From Hymenobacter rubidus (GTDB lineage: Bacteria; Bacteroidota; Bacteroidia; Cytophagales; Hymenobacteraceae), in contig NZ_JAERQF010000004.1 in NCBI RefSeq assembly GCF_016734815.1, forward strand, positions 124,001 through 188,000: 64,000 nt of DNA. The letters are read 5' to 3'. How positions within the stretch are numbered: the stretch's first letter is position 1; each line of letters opens with the position of its first letter. The notes under the pieces are model-generated. The model worked only from the letters and a program-made list of their open reading frames with translations, ran no database searches and was not told where the DNA came from. Positions 40,789-49,167 of this stretch are shown in pieces. The position numbers and the translations under genes are program-made.

Positions 40789-42357
40789 ATGAAACACGCC
40801 TACCGTTGGGCGCGGCCTCTGTTGGCTGCGCTGTTCTTGTTTTTGGGGCTCAGGGCCCACGCGCAGCAGTTTTGGCGCCCGTTTCGGCCGGGGCTGATAT
40901 ATACATATGCCGACCCTACTCCAAGCAGCAGTCCCAAGGCGCACACTTTACGGGTTGATTCGGCTTACGCCACCGCTGCGGGCGACTCGATATACGCCTT
41001 TAACCGGTTGCTACGCTTGGCAACCTCTGCTACTACACAAGCCTACTATTACCGCAGCCGCAACAACCTGTTTGGGGCTCGCATGCGCTGGCGGCCGGGA
41101 ACTGCCGAATACTTTCTGGAAACCAATGCCGAAATGCTCAATACCGCTTCGGCAACGAGCCTGCGACTGCTGCCCCGAATGCCCGTTGGTAGTACTTGGA
41201 ATGCTAGCACACAACCCGCCCTCACAGCTACGCTCAGCAGCCGGGTGCTGGGTGCGGTGGGCGGCGTGCCAGATTCAGTTGTCACCATTACGCTGAGCAA
41301 CGGCCAAGTAATTCGTCTGAGCCGGCAGCGGGGTTTGCTCGAAGGGCCGCAGTGGCTTGGCTTGGCGGCTACGGGCAGTGCTTCGGTGCCCTCTTGGGTG
41401 GCAGGTAAAGAACCTCAACCGTTTGCGCAGTCTCCTTATTATCCGCTGGCGCTCTTTGCAATGCAGCCCGGTGACGAGCTTGGCTACGTGTGGGACCCTT
41501 TTTACCTGACCGCATTTCAGTGTAGTAATGGCGTCGTCCTGCGCCGGTTCCTGTCCCGTATGCAAACGGCCGATAGCTTGGTTATTACGTTTCAGGAACA
41601 AATGCGCAGTGTAACTTACGGCTATCCCGGATGCGGCACGCCGGGAACCATTACGCGCCCTGCGGAGCTAAAGCGCTGGGCATTTTCGCTGCGTAATGGC
41701 AAGTCGCCGCAGTTTCCTGCCCTGCCACTGCTCACCGGCGAGTACATCTTTGGCCCTTTGATAAGTTCAGGGGGAACGTTACTAATGGGCATGGGGATTT
41801 TCGATTACGCAACGGGCGGGTCAGCCACTTCGTGCCCAACACCCGTGCAGCTTCGCTATCAGCGGGTATATGGGAATCAGACAGGTATACCTGCAGGTGG
41901 CTACCTGCCGGGTCTCGACTATTTGAGCTGGCAACAGGCATTTGGTGTGACAAGCGCGGCAACGCCTGGCATCAACGGGCTGGGTGACTTGCAAACAAAC
42001 GATGTGGGTCTGCGCTACGTGCGCCGGCTGTTGCCCGGTGCTGCCACGTATACCTGCGGTTCGCCTGTTGCTTTTGCCGGCCTGCTGGCCACACGTGCCG
42101 AGCAGGCGGCCGCCATCGCCTCGCTGGCACCTAACCCCGCTGCTGAGACGGCCACCCTCACGCTGGCCCAGCCCGTTCGCCCCGGCCACACGCTACGCCT
42201 GACCGATGCCCTGGGCCGCCCAGTCTGGAGCACGCCCGTGGCCACCGGCCAAACGGCCGTCGCCGTGCCGCTGGCCGGGCAGCCCGCGGGCCTCTACCTA
42301 TTGCACTTGAACGGGCCGGATGGTACCGCGGCCAGTTGGAAGCTCGTGCATGAATGA
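40789..42357 (+). CDS. secreted protein with T9SS sorting domain, twin 1
   Basis: 522 residues from ATG 40789. Signal peptide (MKHAYRWARPLLAALFLFLGLRAHA|QQF), a body of about 410 residues of unknown fold, and a T9SS type A sorting domain over the last 80 (SLAPNPAAETATLTLAQPVRPGHTLRLTDALGRPVW ... GLYLLHLNGPDG). The start of the mature part (QFWRPFRPGLIYTYAD, then TLRVDSAYATAAGDSIYAFNR) is shared with the next gene, so the two are tandem paralogues. No enzymatic motif recognised. Native start chosen by the signal peptide. Confidence 0.85.
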   Translation: MKHAYRWARPLLAALFLFLGLRAHAQQFWRPFRPGLIYTYADPTPSSSPKAHTLRVDSAYATAAGDSIYAFNRLLRLATSATTQAYYYRSRNNLFGARMRWRPGTAEYFLETNAEMLNTASATSLRLLPRMPVGSTWNASTQPALTATLSSRVLGAVGGVPDSVVTITLSNGQVIRLSRQRGLLEGPQWLGLAATGSASVPSWVAGKEPQPFAQSPYYPLALFAMQPGDELGYVWDPFYLTAFQCSNGVVLRRFLSRMQTADSLVITFQEQMRSVTYGYPGCGTPGTITRPAELKRWAFSLRNGKSPQFPALPLLTGEYIFGPLISSGGTLLMGMGIFDYATGGSATSCPTPVQLRYQRVYGNQTGIPAGGYLPGLDYLSWQQAFGVTSAATPGINGLGDLQTNDVGLRYVRRLLPGAATYTCGSPVAFAGLLATRAEQAAAIASLAPNPAAETATLTLAQPVRPGHTLRLTDALGRPVWSTPVATGQTAVAVPLAGQPAGLYLLHLNGPDGTAASWKLVHE

Positions 42358-42401
42358 AGGTCTCCAATTTTACATTTCACTCCTTTCTACACTTCTGCAA
42401 C

Positions 42402-43946
42402 ATGAAAAACCCTTACCGCATTTTAGCCCTGGCACTGGCAGTGGGGTCCTGCCAACTGAGTGCCCACGCGCAGCAGCTCTGGCGGCCGTTTCGGCCGGGG
42501 CTGATTTACAGCTACGCCGCCACGCCGGTTACCAGCAGCAGTGAGTACTATACCCTTAGAGTTGATTCGGCCTATGCCACGGCTGGTGGCGACTCGGTAT
42601 ATGCCTTCAATCGGCGGTTGCGGACTACCGCTGTTAATTCTGGGGGAGGTGGTCCTGTGGTGAAGAGTCGGAATAACTTATTCGGGGCTATGCTGCGCTG
42701 GCGCCCCGGCCAAGCCAGCTATACGCTGGAAGCCTTGGCTCAAACGGGGGTGCAGGCTCCGGTAAGCCTGATGCTGTTTCCGCGCGCCGCCGTGGGGAGT
42801 AGCTGGGTGGCCAGTGCCTCGCCCGCGCAAACGGCCACGTTGGTAAGCCGTAGCTGGCAAACAATAAGCCCGGGCGTTCAGGATACGGTTGCCGTCATCA
42901 GCATCGCCGGGGCTACCATCCAAACGGTGCGTCTGAGCCGTCGCTACGGCTTGCTGGCGGGGCCGCAGTGGCTTGGTGGTGCAACGGGTGGGCAACTAGA
43001 GCAGCCAATTCTTCCTGCCAGATTCGAGCAGTCGCTATACAGTTCAACGCGCTTATTTGATATGCAGCCGGGTGATGAGTTCGGTTACAATGAAGAAGAC
43101 CCGATAGCAGTGGTTCAATGCTATGATAGCAAAGTTTTACGGCGTGTAACACGACGTCAGCTTACAAGCGACAGTCTAATTATTACTTACTTGGAACAGA
43201 CACGTTATGAACGGTATGGCTATCCAGGTGCGCATTGCAATGGTCCTGCTCAAGTCACGTATTATCCGATTGTAGTTAAGCGTTGGGCCTTGGCACTCAG
43301 CGGCAATGTCTGGCAATCGATGGGAACACCATTGCCACTTGGGGCCTTGCGACTACTTACGGGTGAATACGTCAATGGGCCGGTTCCGGGTAGTGGGCCG
43401 GTTACTTCGCCATCCTACCTCTTTGCAGGCCTGCCAATTGCAGGGCCGAGTTCCTATGGCTGTAGCACTGGTAGGACGGTATCCTACATTCCATTTTATC
43501 CGCTGAATGGAGGAAGTAGCTACGGCACCGGGGTCGATTACTTCGCTTGGAATTTTACTTTTAGTCCCGGCATGGGCCCCTCGTTTGAAAGGGATTACAA
43601 CTTGATTTATTCCCGTAAAACAGTGAATGGCGTAACAACAATTTGTGGCAGCCCCCTCGCTTTCGTCAACCTGCTGGCCACACGTGCCGAGCAGGCGGCC
43701 GCCATCGCCTCGCTCGCACCTAACCCCGCTGCTGAGACGGCCACCCTCACGCTGGCCCAGCCCGCTCGCCCCGGCCACACCCTGCGCCTGACCGATGCCC
43801 TGGGCCGCCCAGTCTGGAGCACGCCCGTGGCCACCGGCCAAACGGCTGTCGCCGTGCCGCTGGCCGGGCAGCCCGCAGGCCTCTACCTATTGCACTTGAA
43901 CGGGCCGGATGGCACCTCCGTTAGCTGGAAGCTTGTACACGAATAG
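42402..43946 (+). CDS. secreted protein with T9SS sorting domain, twin 2
   Basis: 514 residues from ATG 42402, 44 bases after twin 1. Signal peptide (MKNPYRILALALAVGSCQLSAHA|QQLW), the same mature beginning (WRPFRPGLIYSYAATPV ... LRVDSAYATAGGDSVYAFNR) and a similar but diverged body. The last 280 bases (from the shared ACACGTGCCGAGCAGGCGGC to the stop) are almost identical to twin 1, with only about a dozen differences, whereas the central parts differ widely. This points to gene conversion of the 3' ends, or to strong conservation of the sorting domain. Function unknown; surface exposure via T9SS predicted. Confidence 0.85.
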   Translation: MKNPYRILALALAVGSCQLSAHAQQLWRPFRPGLIYSYAATPVTSSSEYYTLRVDSAYATAGGDSVYAFNRRLRTTAVNSGGGGPVVKSRNNLFGAMLRWRPGQASYTLEALAQTGVQAPVSLMLFPRAAVGSSWVASASPAQTATLVSRSWQTISPGVQDTVAVISIAGATIQTVRLSRRYGLLAGPQWLGGATGGQLEQPILPARFEQSLYSSTRLFDMQPGDEFGYNEEDPIAVVQCYDSKVLRRVTRRQLTSDSLIITYLEQTRYERYGYPGAHCNGPAQVTYYPIVVKRWALALSGNVWQSMGTPLPLGALRLLTGEYVNGPVPGSGPVTSPSYLFAGLPIAGPSSYGCSTGRTVSYIPFYPLNGGSSYGTGVDYFAWNFTFSPGMGPSFERDYNLIYSRKTVNGVTTICGSPLAFVNLLATRAEQAAAIASLAPNPAAETATLTLAQPARPGHTLRLTDALGRPVWSTPVATGQTAVAVPLAGQPAGLYLLHLNGPDGTSVSWKLVHE

Positions 43947-43962
43947 CACCTGATTCAGGCAC

Positions 43963-44001
43963 AAAAAAGAGCCCGTTGCATATGCAGCGGGCTCTTTTTT
44001 T
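43963..44001 (+). terminator. intrinsic terminator after the T9SS twins
   Basis: AAAAAAGAGCCCG...GCGGGCTCTTTTTTT hairpin, 17 bases past the stop; also able to work in the other direction. Confidence 0.92.
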
Positions 44002-44056
44002 ATAATGCGTCAGCAGTAGCTTACAGCCGTTTCGAAGTCAGTGTGCGTGCGGGTCA

Positions 44057-44131
44057 GTAGCGCGAACTTTGTCGTTCGCGCGCCAGAACGAGCTAGCGGC
44101 GCGGGGACGCGAACGACACGGTTCGCGCTAC
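44057..44131. repeat. inverted repeat (GTAGCGCGAAC type) downstream of pyk
   Basis: GTAGCGCGAACTTTGTCGTT at 44057 is inverted as AACGACACGGTTCGCGCTAC ending at 44131. 24-base imperfect arms, 24 bases from the pyk stop. Another dispersed-type palindrome. Confidence 0.75.
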
Positions 44132-44154
44132 TCTACACCAACCCCGACACCGCG

Positions 44155-45594
44155 CTAGGCAATGCTCACCTTCACCATGTTGGCTTTGCCCTTGTCCTGA
44201 ATAGGCATTGAGCCGGTATTGATGAATACGTCGCCGGTTTCGAGGTGGCCGGTGGCCGTGAGGACGTAGCGAATGTCGGTAATGGTGCTGTCGGTGCTCA
44301 CCAGGCGGTCGTAGTAGAAGCTGCGCACGCCCCACACCAGGCTCAGGGCAGTAAGGAGCTGGCGGTTGTCGGTGAAGATGAAAATGTTGGCTTTGGGACG
44401 GTACTTGGCCAGCTGGAAAGCCGTGTAGCCGTGATGAGTCATGCCGGTGAGGGCTTTAGCACCGGTGTTTTTGGCCAGGTGGCAGGAGGCTGACAGCACG
44501 CTATCGGCCATGAAATTCGGGCTGGCGGGGCTGATGGGCCACCACTTGTGGAACAGCTGCGGACTGCGGCTTTCCACGCTCAGAATGGTGCCCACCATCG
44601 AGCGGATAACTTCGGCCGGGTAGGCACCCACGGCGGTTTCGGCCGAGAGCATCACGGCATCGGCGCCATCGAGCACGGCATTGGCCACGTCGCTGGTTTC
44701 GGCACGGGTGGGGCGCGGGGCCGTAATCATCGATTCCATCATCTGCGTGGCCACGATGACGGGCTTGCCGGCCGCGTTGCACTTGGCAATAATCATCTTC
44801 TGGGCCATGGGTACCTCCTCCATCTTCACTTCCACCCCCAGGTCGCCGCGGGCTACCATGATGGCATCGGTAATGGCAATGATTTCGTCGATGTTGCGCA
44901 GGCCGTCGGGCGTTTCAATCTTGGCCACCACGCGGGTGGTTTTGCCGGCTTCCGCAATCAGGTTTTTGATAAAGCGGATGTCGTCGGCCTTGCGGGCGAA
45001 GCTCAGGGCCACCCAGTCCACGTCGTGCTCCAAGCCAAATTTCAGGTCTTCGATGTCCTTTTCGGTCATACTGGGGGCCGAGACTTCGGAATCGGGCAGG
45101 TTGATGCCTTTGCGGGGCTTTACGAGGCCGCCGTACACCACTTCCACGTCCACTTCGTGGTCGCGGTCGGTGGCCAGCACTTTCAGCTCAATCTTGCCAT
45201 CGTCAATCAAAATCATGTCACCGGCCTTCACGTCGCGGGCCAGGCCCATGTAGATGGTGCTCAAGCGCGTGGCCGTGCTGATTTCCTTCTCGCCGCACAC
45301 CAGCTTCAGCTTGTCGCCGGCCTTGATTTCGACGCCGCCGCCTTCTACTTCACCCAGGCGAATTTTGGGCCCCTGCAAGTCCTGCAGCAAGCCCACCGAG
45401 GTTTTCATGTCCTTGTTCAGCCGCCGCACGGTGTTGATAACCGAAAGGTGGTCTTCGTAGGAGCCGTGCGAAAAGTTGAGGCGGAATACGTCCACGCCTT
45501 CGCGCATGAGGATGCCGAGGCGTTCGTAGGTATTGGAAGCGGGGCCGACGGTGGCTACAATTTTTGTTTTATTAAACGTGGGAGCGTTTTCCAT
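44155..45594 (-). CDS. pyk: pyruvate kinase
   Basis: 479 residues. Converts phosphoenolpyruvate and ADP to pyruvate and ATP. KTKIVATVGPASNTYERL, FRLNFSHGSYEDH, DLQGPKIRLGEV, the metal/K+ site, VARGDLGVEVKMEEVPMAQKMII (catalytic Lys region KIETPDGLRN upstream) and ATQMMESMITAPRPTRAETSDVANAVLDGADAVMLSAETAVGAYP are all intact, followed by the C-terminal domain. The IPExxxVDY gene lies 261 bases upstream on the same strand, a neighbourhood often conserved in Bacteroidota. Confidence 0.96.
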   Translation of the reverse strand: MENAPTFNKTKIVATVGPASNTYERLGILMREGVDVFRLNFSHGSYEDHLSVINTVRRLNKDMKTSVGLLQDLQGPKIRLGEVEGGGVEIKAGDKLKLVCGEKEISTATRLSTIYMGLARDVKAGDMILIDDGKIELKVLATDRDHEVDVEVVYGGLVKPRKGINLPDSEVSAPSMTEKDIEDLKFGLEHDVDWVALSFARKADDIRFIKNLIAEAGKTTRVVAKIETPDGLRNIDEIIAITDAIMVARGDLGVEVKMEEVPMAQKMIIAKCNAAGKPVIVATQMMESMITAPRPTRAETSDVANAVLDGADAVMLSAETAVGAYPAEVIRSMVGTILSVESRSPQLFHKWWPISPASPNFMADSVLSASCHLAKNTGAKALTGMTHHGYTAFQLAKYRPKANIFIFTDNRQLLTALSLVWGVRSFYYDRLVSTDSTITDIRYVLTATGHLETGDVFINTGSMPIQDKGKANMVKVSIA

Positions 45595-45855
45595 GTGTTG
45601 GTTCGAAGTGACAGAAAAAACTTCCTGCCTTTAATTAGGAGGAAGCCGACGCAATACGCCAATGAAAAAATCGGTGCCGAAAAGCCGGCGAGGCGCGCCA
45701 TTGGCAAGGCCTGTGGGGCAAAAGTCGGTTAATTTCCCGGAATAGCCTATCGTTTTTGCACAGCACCGCTCAATGTTTCGAGAAGCAAACGTTTGTTTCC
45801 TTCCTTCGTCCTTGCTTGGCGCTGCTGGGAGTTGGGCCCCTGTGGCCCGGCCCGT

Positions 45856-46284
45856 TCACAGAATCAGATTTTCCTTGTACTTGAGCGTGTTGGGGTCGAA
45901 CTGGCACACGTACTGCACCGCATCGAGGGCGGTGAGCCGCTGCAGGAGTTCTTCGTCGGCGAGGTGGCCGCTGCCGTTGCTCACGGCCAGCAAGTAATCG
46001 TATTCCTTGATGTCGGGGGCCAGGAAGGGCTTTTTGAGGGTAGATGGGGCCACGGAGCGGTTGCGCAGCAGCCGAAACGTGAGGGTTTCGGTGGCGTACA
46101 GGTAATGCGTGAACACCAGCCGGCCGCGGCTGAGCAAATTGAGCAACAGTTCGGGCTGCTTCACGAGGCGCAGGCGCAGGGCCCGGTTCAGCGTCCAGGC
46201 CAAGGTATAGTCGCGGGTGCTGCTGACGAGGCCAAACAGGGCAAAGTCGCACTCGTAATCAACGTCGAGGGTGAAAGTCTTCAT
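45856..46284 (-). CDS. IPExxxVDY-family protein
   Basis: 142 residues from ATG 46284. Small Bacteroidota-specific protein of unknown function found near pyk, acpP-fabF and rnc, as here. N-terminal MKTFTLDVDYECDFALFGLVSSTRDYTLAWTLNRALRLRL. The name-giving motif is degenerate: the segment FLAPDIKEYDYLLAVSNG replaces the I-P-E-x3-V-D-Y pattern. Family assignment rests on length, overall pattern and neighbourhood. TAGCTTTG (46323-46330, minus) is the likely promoter element. Confidence 0.75.
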   Translation of the reverse strand: MKTFTLDVDYECDFALFGLVSSTRDYTLAWTLNRALRLRLVKQPELLLNLLSRGRLVFTHYLYATETLTFRLLRNRSVAPSTLKKPFLAPDIKEYDYLLAVSNGSGHLADEELLQRLTALDAVQYVCQFDPNTLKYKENLIL

Positions 46285-46322
46285 AACGGCCACAAATAAG
46301 GGCACCCGCAGGCAGGCAAGGG

Positions 46323-46330
46323 CAAAGCTA
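46323..46330 (-). promoter_or_regulatory. Bacteroidota -7 promoter element TAGCTTTG
   Basis: Minus-strand TAGCTTTG fits TAnnTTTG and ends 38 bases before the IPExxxVDY-family ATG. On the other strand TTACTTTG (46410-46417), one base off the consensus, probably serves acpP. Confidence 0.45.
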
Positions 46331-46447
46331 CGGCCCGCAATGGGGCACCGCCATAATCTTGTACCCCTAAATGAAAAGCACGGCCGTGGGTTAGATGAAA
46401 ATTCTCTCGTTACTTTGCGCCGTAGTTTTCCCTAAACCCCCACGGAA

Positions 46448-46684
46448 ATGTCTGAAATCGCAGAAAAAGTAAAGGCCATTATTATTGATAAACTGGGCGT
46501 TGAAGCCTCCGAGGTTACCCCCGAGGCAAGCTTCACCAACGACCTGGGTGCTGACTCGCTGGATACCGTTGAACTCATTATGGAGTTCGAGAAGGAGTTC
46601 AACGTGAGCATCCCCGACGACCAGGCCGAGAACATCGGTACCGTGGGCCAGGCCATCAGCTACCTCGAAGAGCACGCTAAGTAA
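46448..46684 (+). CDS. acpP: acyl carrier protein
   Basis: 78 residues, acidic four-helix protein; S37 in [18 protein letters not shown] is the 4'-phosphopantetheine attachment site. It carries acyl chains for type II fatty acid synthesis. First gene of the acpP-fabF-rnc group conserved in Bacteroidota. A terminator hairpin (46776-46804) lies between it and fabF, which may set the high AcpP:FabF ratio. Confidence 0.97.
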   Translation: MSEIAEKVKAIIIDKLGVEASEVTPEASFTNDLGADSLDTVELIMEFEKEFNVSIPDDQAENIGTVGQAISYLEEHAK

Positions 46685-46775
46685 TTTTTTTCACCCCGCG
46701 CCAAACGAGCCATTTGAGTAGACTCTTTTACCCAGGTTCTTCGTTTCGCCCGGAATGAATTCCTTCGTTCTGCGC

Positions 46776-46804
46776 AAACCGGCCGGCCCGCCGCCGGCCG
46801 GTTT
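46776..46804 (+). terminator. terminator or attenuator between acpP and fabF
   Basis: AAACCGGCCGG/CCGGCCGGTTTT hairpin, 92 bases past acpP and 46 before fabF. Confidence 0.75.
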
Positions 46805-46849
46805 TGCTGTTTACTCCCGTTCCATCTTTTGCGCCTCTGGCGCTTGCTT

Positions 46850-48100
46850 ATGTCGTCCATCCGACGGGTTGTCGTTACCGGCCTTGGGGCCATTACTCCG
46901 CTGGGCAACACTGCCCCAGCTTATTGGGAAGGCTTGCGCACGGGCACAAGTGGCGCTGCTACCATCACCCGCTTCGACCCCACCAAGTTCAAAACCCGCT
47001 TTGCCTGTGAGGTGAAAGGCTACGAGCCCGACAACTTCTTCGACCGCAAGGAGCACCGCAAAATGGACCTGTTCACGCAGTTCGCCGTGGTGGCAGCCGA
47101 TGAGGCCATTGCCGATTCGGGCCTGCTCGACAGCGGTGTGGACAAGGACCGCGTAGGCGTGATTTGGGGCTCCGGCATCGGCGGCCTGAAGTCGTTGCAG
47201 GAAGAATGCTTCCAGTTTGAGCGGGGCGACGGCACGCCGCGCTACTCGCCCTTCTTCATTCCGCGCATGATTGCCGACTCCTCTTCGGGCAACATCTCCA
47301 TCAAAAATGGCTTCCGCGGGCCAAATTTCGTGACCACGTCGGCCTGCGCCTCGTCGAACGACGCCATTATTGCGGCCTTCAACAACATCCGCCTCGGCCT
47401 GGCCGACGCCGTGGTGACCGGCGGCTCCGAAGCAGCCATCACTGAATCGGGCGTGGGCGGCTTCAACGCCCTCAAGGCCATGAGTGAGCGCAACGACGAC
47501 CCGGCCTCGGCGTCGCGGCCCTATGACAAGGACCGCGACGGCTTTGTGCTGGGCGAAGGCGCTGGCGCGCTGGTGCTCGAAGAATACGAGCACGCCAAGG
47601 CGCGTGGTGCTAAGATGTACGCCGAGCTAATTGGCGGCGGTATGTCGTCGGATGCCTACCACATCACCGCGCCCGACCCCAGCGGCAGCGGCGTGGTGCT
47701 GGTGATGAAAAACGCGCTGCGTGATGCCGGCATCGCGCCGGAGGAAGTGGATTACATCAACACCCACGGCACCAGCACGCCGCTCGGCGACGGGGCTGAA
47801 ATCAAGGCAATCGAGCAGGTGTTTGGCGCGCACGCCGAGAAGCTGAACATTTCCTCGACCAAGAGCATGACCGGCCACCTGCTGGGCGGGGCCGGCGGTA
47901 TTGAGGCCGTGGCCTGCCTGCTGGCTATGCAAAACGGCCTGGTGCCGCCCACCATCAACCTGCACACACCCGACCCGGAAATCAACCAGGCGCTGAATTT
48001 TACGCCGAACGTGGCCCAGGCCCGCGATGTGCGCGTGGCCGTGAGCAACACGTTTGGCTTTGGCGGGCACAATACTTCGGTGGTATTCCGGAAGCTGTAG
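46850..48100 (+). CDS. fabF: 3-oxoacyl-[ACP] synthase II
   Basis: 416 residues from ATG 46850. Condenses acyl-ACP with malonyl-ACP. Active-site C166 in FVTTSACASSNDAI, the two histidines in INTHGTSTPLGD and KSMTGHLLGGAGGIEAVA, and the C-terminal NTFGFGGHNTSVVFRK. The frame is open 7 codons upstream (MRLWRLL), but MSSIRRVVVTGLGAITPLG is the normal start. Followed by palindrome copy i and rnc. Confidence 0.96.
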   Translation: MSSIRRVVVTGLGAITPLGNTAPAYWEGLRTGTSGAATITRFDPTKFKTRFACEVKGYEPDNFFDRKEHRKMDLFTQFAVVAADEAIADSGLLDSGVDKDRVGVIWGSGIGGLKSLQEECFQFERGDGTPRYSPFFIPRMIADSSSGNISIKNGFRGPNFVTTSACASSNDAIIAAFNNIRLGLADAVVTGGSEAAITESGVGGFNALKAMSERNDDPASASRPYDKDRDGFVLGEGAGALVLEEYEHAKARGAKMYAELIGGGMSSDAYHITAPDPSGSGVVLVMKNALRDAGIAPEEVDYINTHGTSTPLGDGAEIKAIEQVFGAHAEKLNISSTKSMTGHLLGGAGGIEAVACLLAMQNGLVPPTINLHTPDPEINQALNFTPNVAQARDVRVAVSNTFGFGGHNTSVVFRKL

Positions 48101-48122
48101 TTTCAGCATACCACACATCGCC

Positions 48123-48230
48123 AGAACGTCATGCTGAGCGCAGTCGAAGCATCTCTACCGCACCGGTAATCCGTACGATTGGATTACTATTGCACGCGAG
48201 ATGCTTCGACTGCGCTCAGCATGACGTTCT
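48123..48230. repeat. family A palindromic element, copy i
   Basis: Arms AGAACGTCATGCTGAGCG and CGCTCAGCATGACGTTCT; GCAGTCGAAGC pairs with GCTTCGACTGC. It lies between fabF and rnc in the conserved acpP-fabF-rnc order, so the mRNA may be processed or ended here. Confidence 0.94.
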
Positions 48231-48278
48231 TTGTTTACAATAGCGCCGTCCTCTACCAACTTTAACTCTTCCTTTCCC

Positions 48279-49004
48279 TTGCTCGGTTTCGTTTCCCGTT
48301 TTTTTGCTTCTGATAAGTCGTTTCGGCAGGCCGTGGCGACGGTGACGGGCCAGACGCCGAAAAATGCCAAGCTGTACCGGCTGGCGTTTACCCATTCGTC
48401 GGCGGTACGGCAGCAGCCGGGCGTGGGCCGGCACCAAACCAACGAGCGCCTGGAGTTTCTCGGCGATGCCGTGCTGGGCACGGTGGTGGCTGAGTACCTG
48501 TTTAAGAAATACCCCTACGAGCAGGAAGGCTTTCTGACGGAGGTGCGCTCGCGCATCGTGAACCGCGAAAGCCTGAACGGCATTGCCCTCAAGCTGGGAC
48601 TTGATAAGTTGGTGCAATTGGATGCCGCGCAGGGCCGCGCCGCCCGCTCGCGCTCCGTAAATGGTAATGCGCTGGAGGCGCTGGTGGGGGCGGTGTACCT
48701 GGATTTAGGCTATGCGGCGGCCCGGAAATTTGTGCTCAGCCGCCTTGTAAAGGGGTTTGTGGATGTACATACCCTCACCACCACCACGGCCAACTTCAAG
48801 AGCAAGCTGGTGGAATGGGCCCAGCGACAAGGCAAAGCCCTGCGCTACGACATCACCGGCGAAGCCCGGCCGGGCGGCATGATGGAATTCACGGCCACGG
48901 TGCTGCTGGATGAGGAAGTCGTTGCCACCGGCATGGGCCTAAGCAAAAAGCAGGCGGAGCAGCTGGCGGCGGAACGGGCGCTGACGGAGCTGGGGGTAGC
49001 TTAA
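48279..49004 (+). CDS. rnc: ribonuclease III
   Basis: 241 residues from TTG 48279; no ATG is available in frame, and the frame extends to another TTG at 48231 at the edge of palindrome copy i. The RNase III domain has the signature NERLEFLGDAVLGTVVAEYLF with catalytic E/D residues, then GNALEALVGAVYLDLGY. The C-terminal dsRBD is FKSKLVEWAQRQGKALRYDI ... GMGLSKKQAEQLAAERALTEL. It processes rRNA and cleaves long stems, and so may act on the many palindromes around it. The stop is followed at once by repeat B5. Confidence 0.92.
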   Translation: MLGFVSRFFASDKSFRQAVATVTGQTPKNAKLYRLAFTHSSAVRQQPGVGRHQTNERLEFLGDAVLGTVVAEYLFKKYPYEQEGFLTEVRSRIVNRESLNGIALKLGLDKLVQLDAAQGRAARSRSVNGNALEALVGAVYLDLGYAAARKFVLSRLVKGFVDVHTLTTTTANFKSKLVEWAQRQGKALRYDITGEARPGGMMEFTATVLLDEEVVATGMGLSKKQAEQLAAERALTELGVA

Positions 49005-49167
49005 CGCTTCGCTTAATGAAGAATTAGGAATGGGGAATGAAGAATGGTTTGAGTCAGGTTGAAGAAAATGGGCTTGATGAAAACACGGCTTTGAATTGGG
49101 TCGTTGTTAAGCCGGAGAGCCTCCACTCTTCATTCCTCATTCCTAATTCTTCATTAAGCGAAGCGTC
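49003..49167. repeat. family B repeat, copy B5
   Basis: Left arm AACGCTTCGCTTAATGAAGA from 49003, overlapping the rnc stop; right arm ...CTAATTCTTCATTAAG then CGAAGCGTC ending at 49167. The 77-base centre (49048-49124) shows no gene. The nadE ATG follows the right end with no gap. Confidence 0.92.

Noticed and set aside
44548..45732. A 394-codon plus-strand frame opposite pyk
   Set aside because: Antisense shadow rich in His/Gly/Val; pyk motifs on the minus strand are complete.
45595..45855. Small frames in the gap between pyk and the IPExxxVDY-family gene
   Set aside because: No conserved pattern, and the frames run antisense into the IPExxxVDY-family gene; nothing else seen in this gap.
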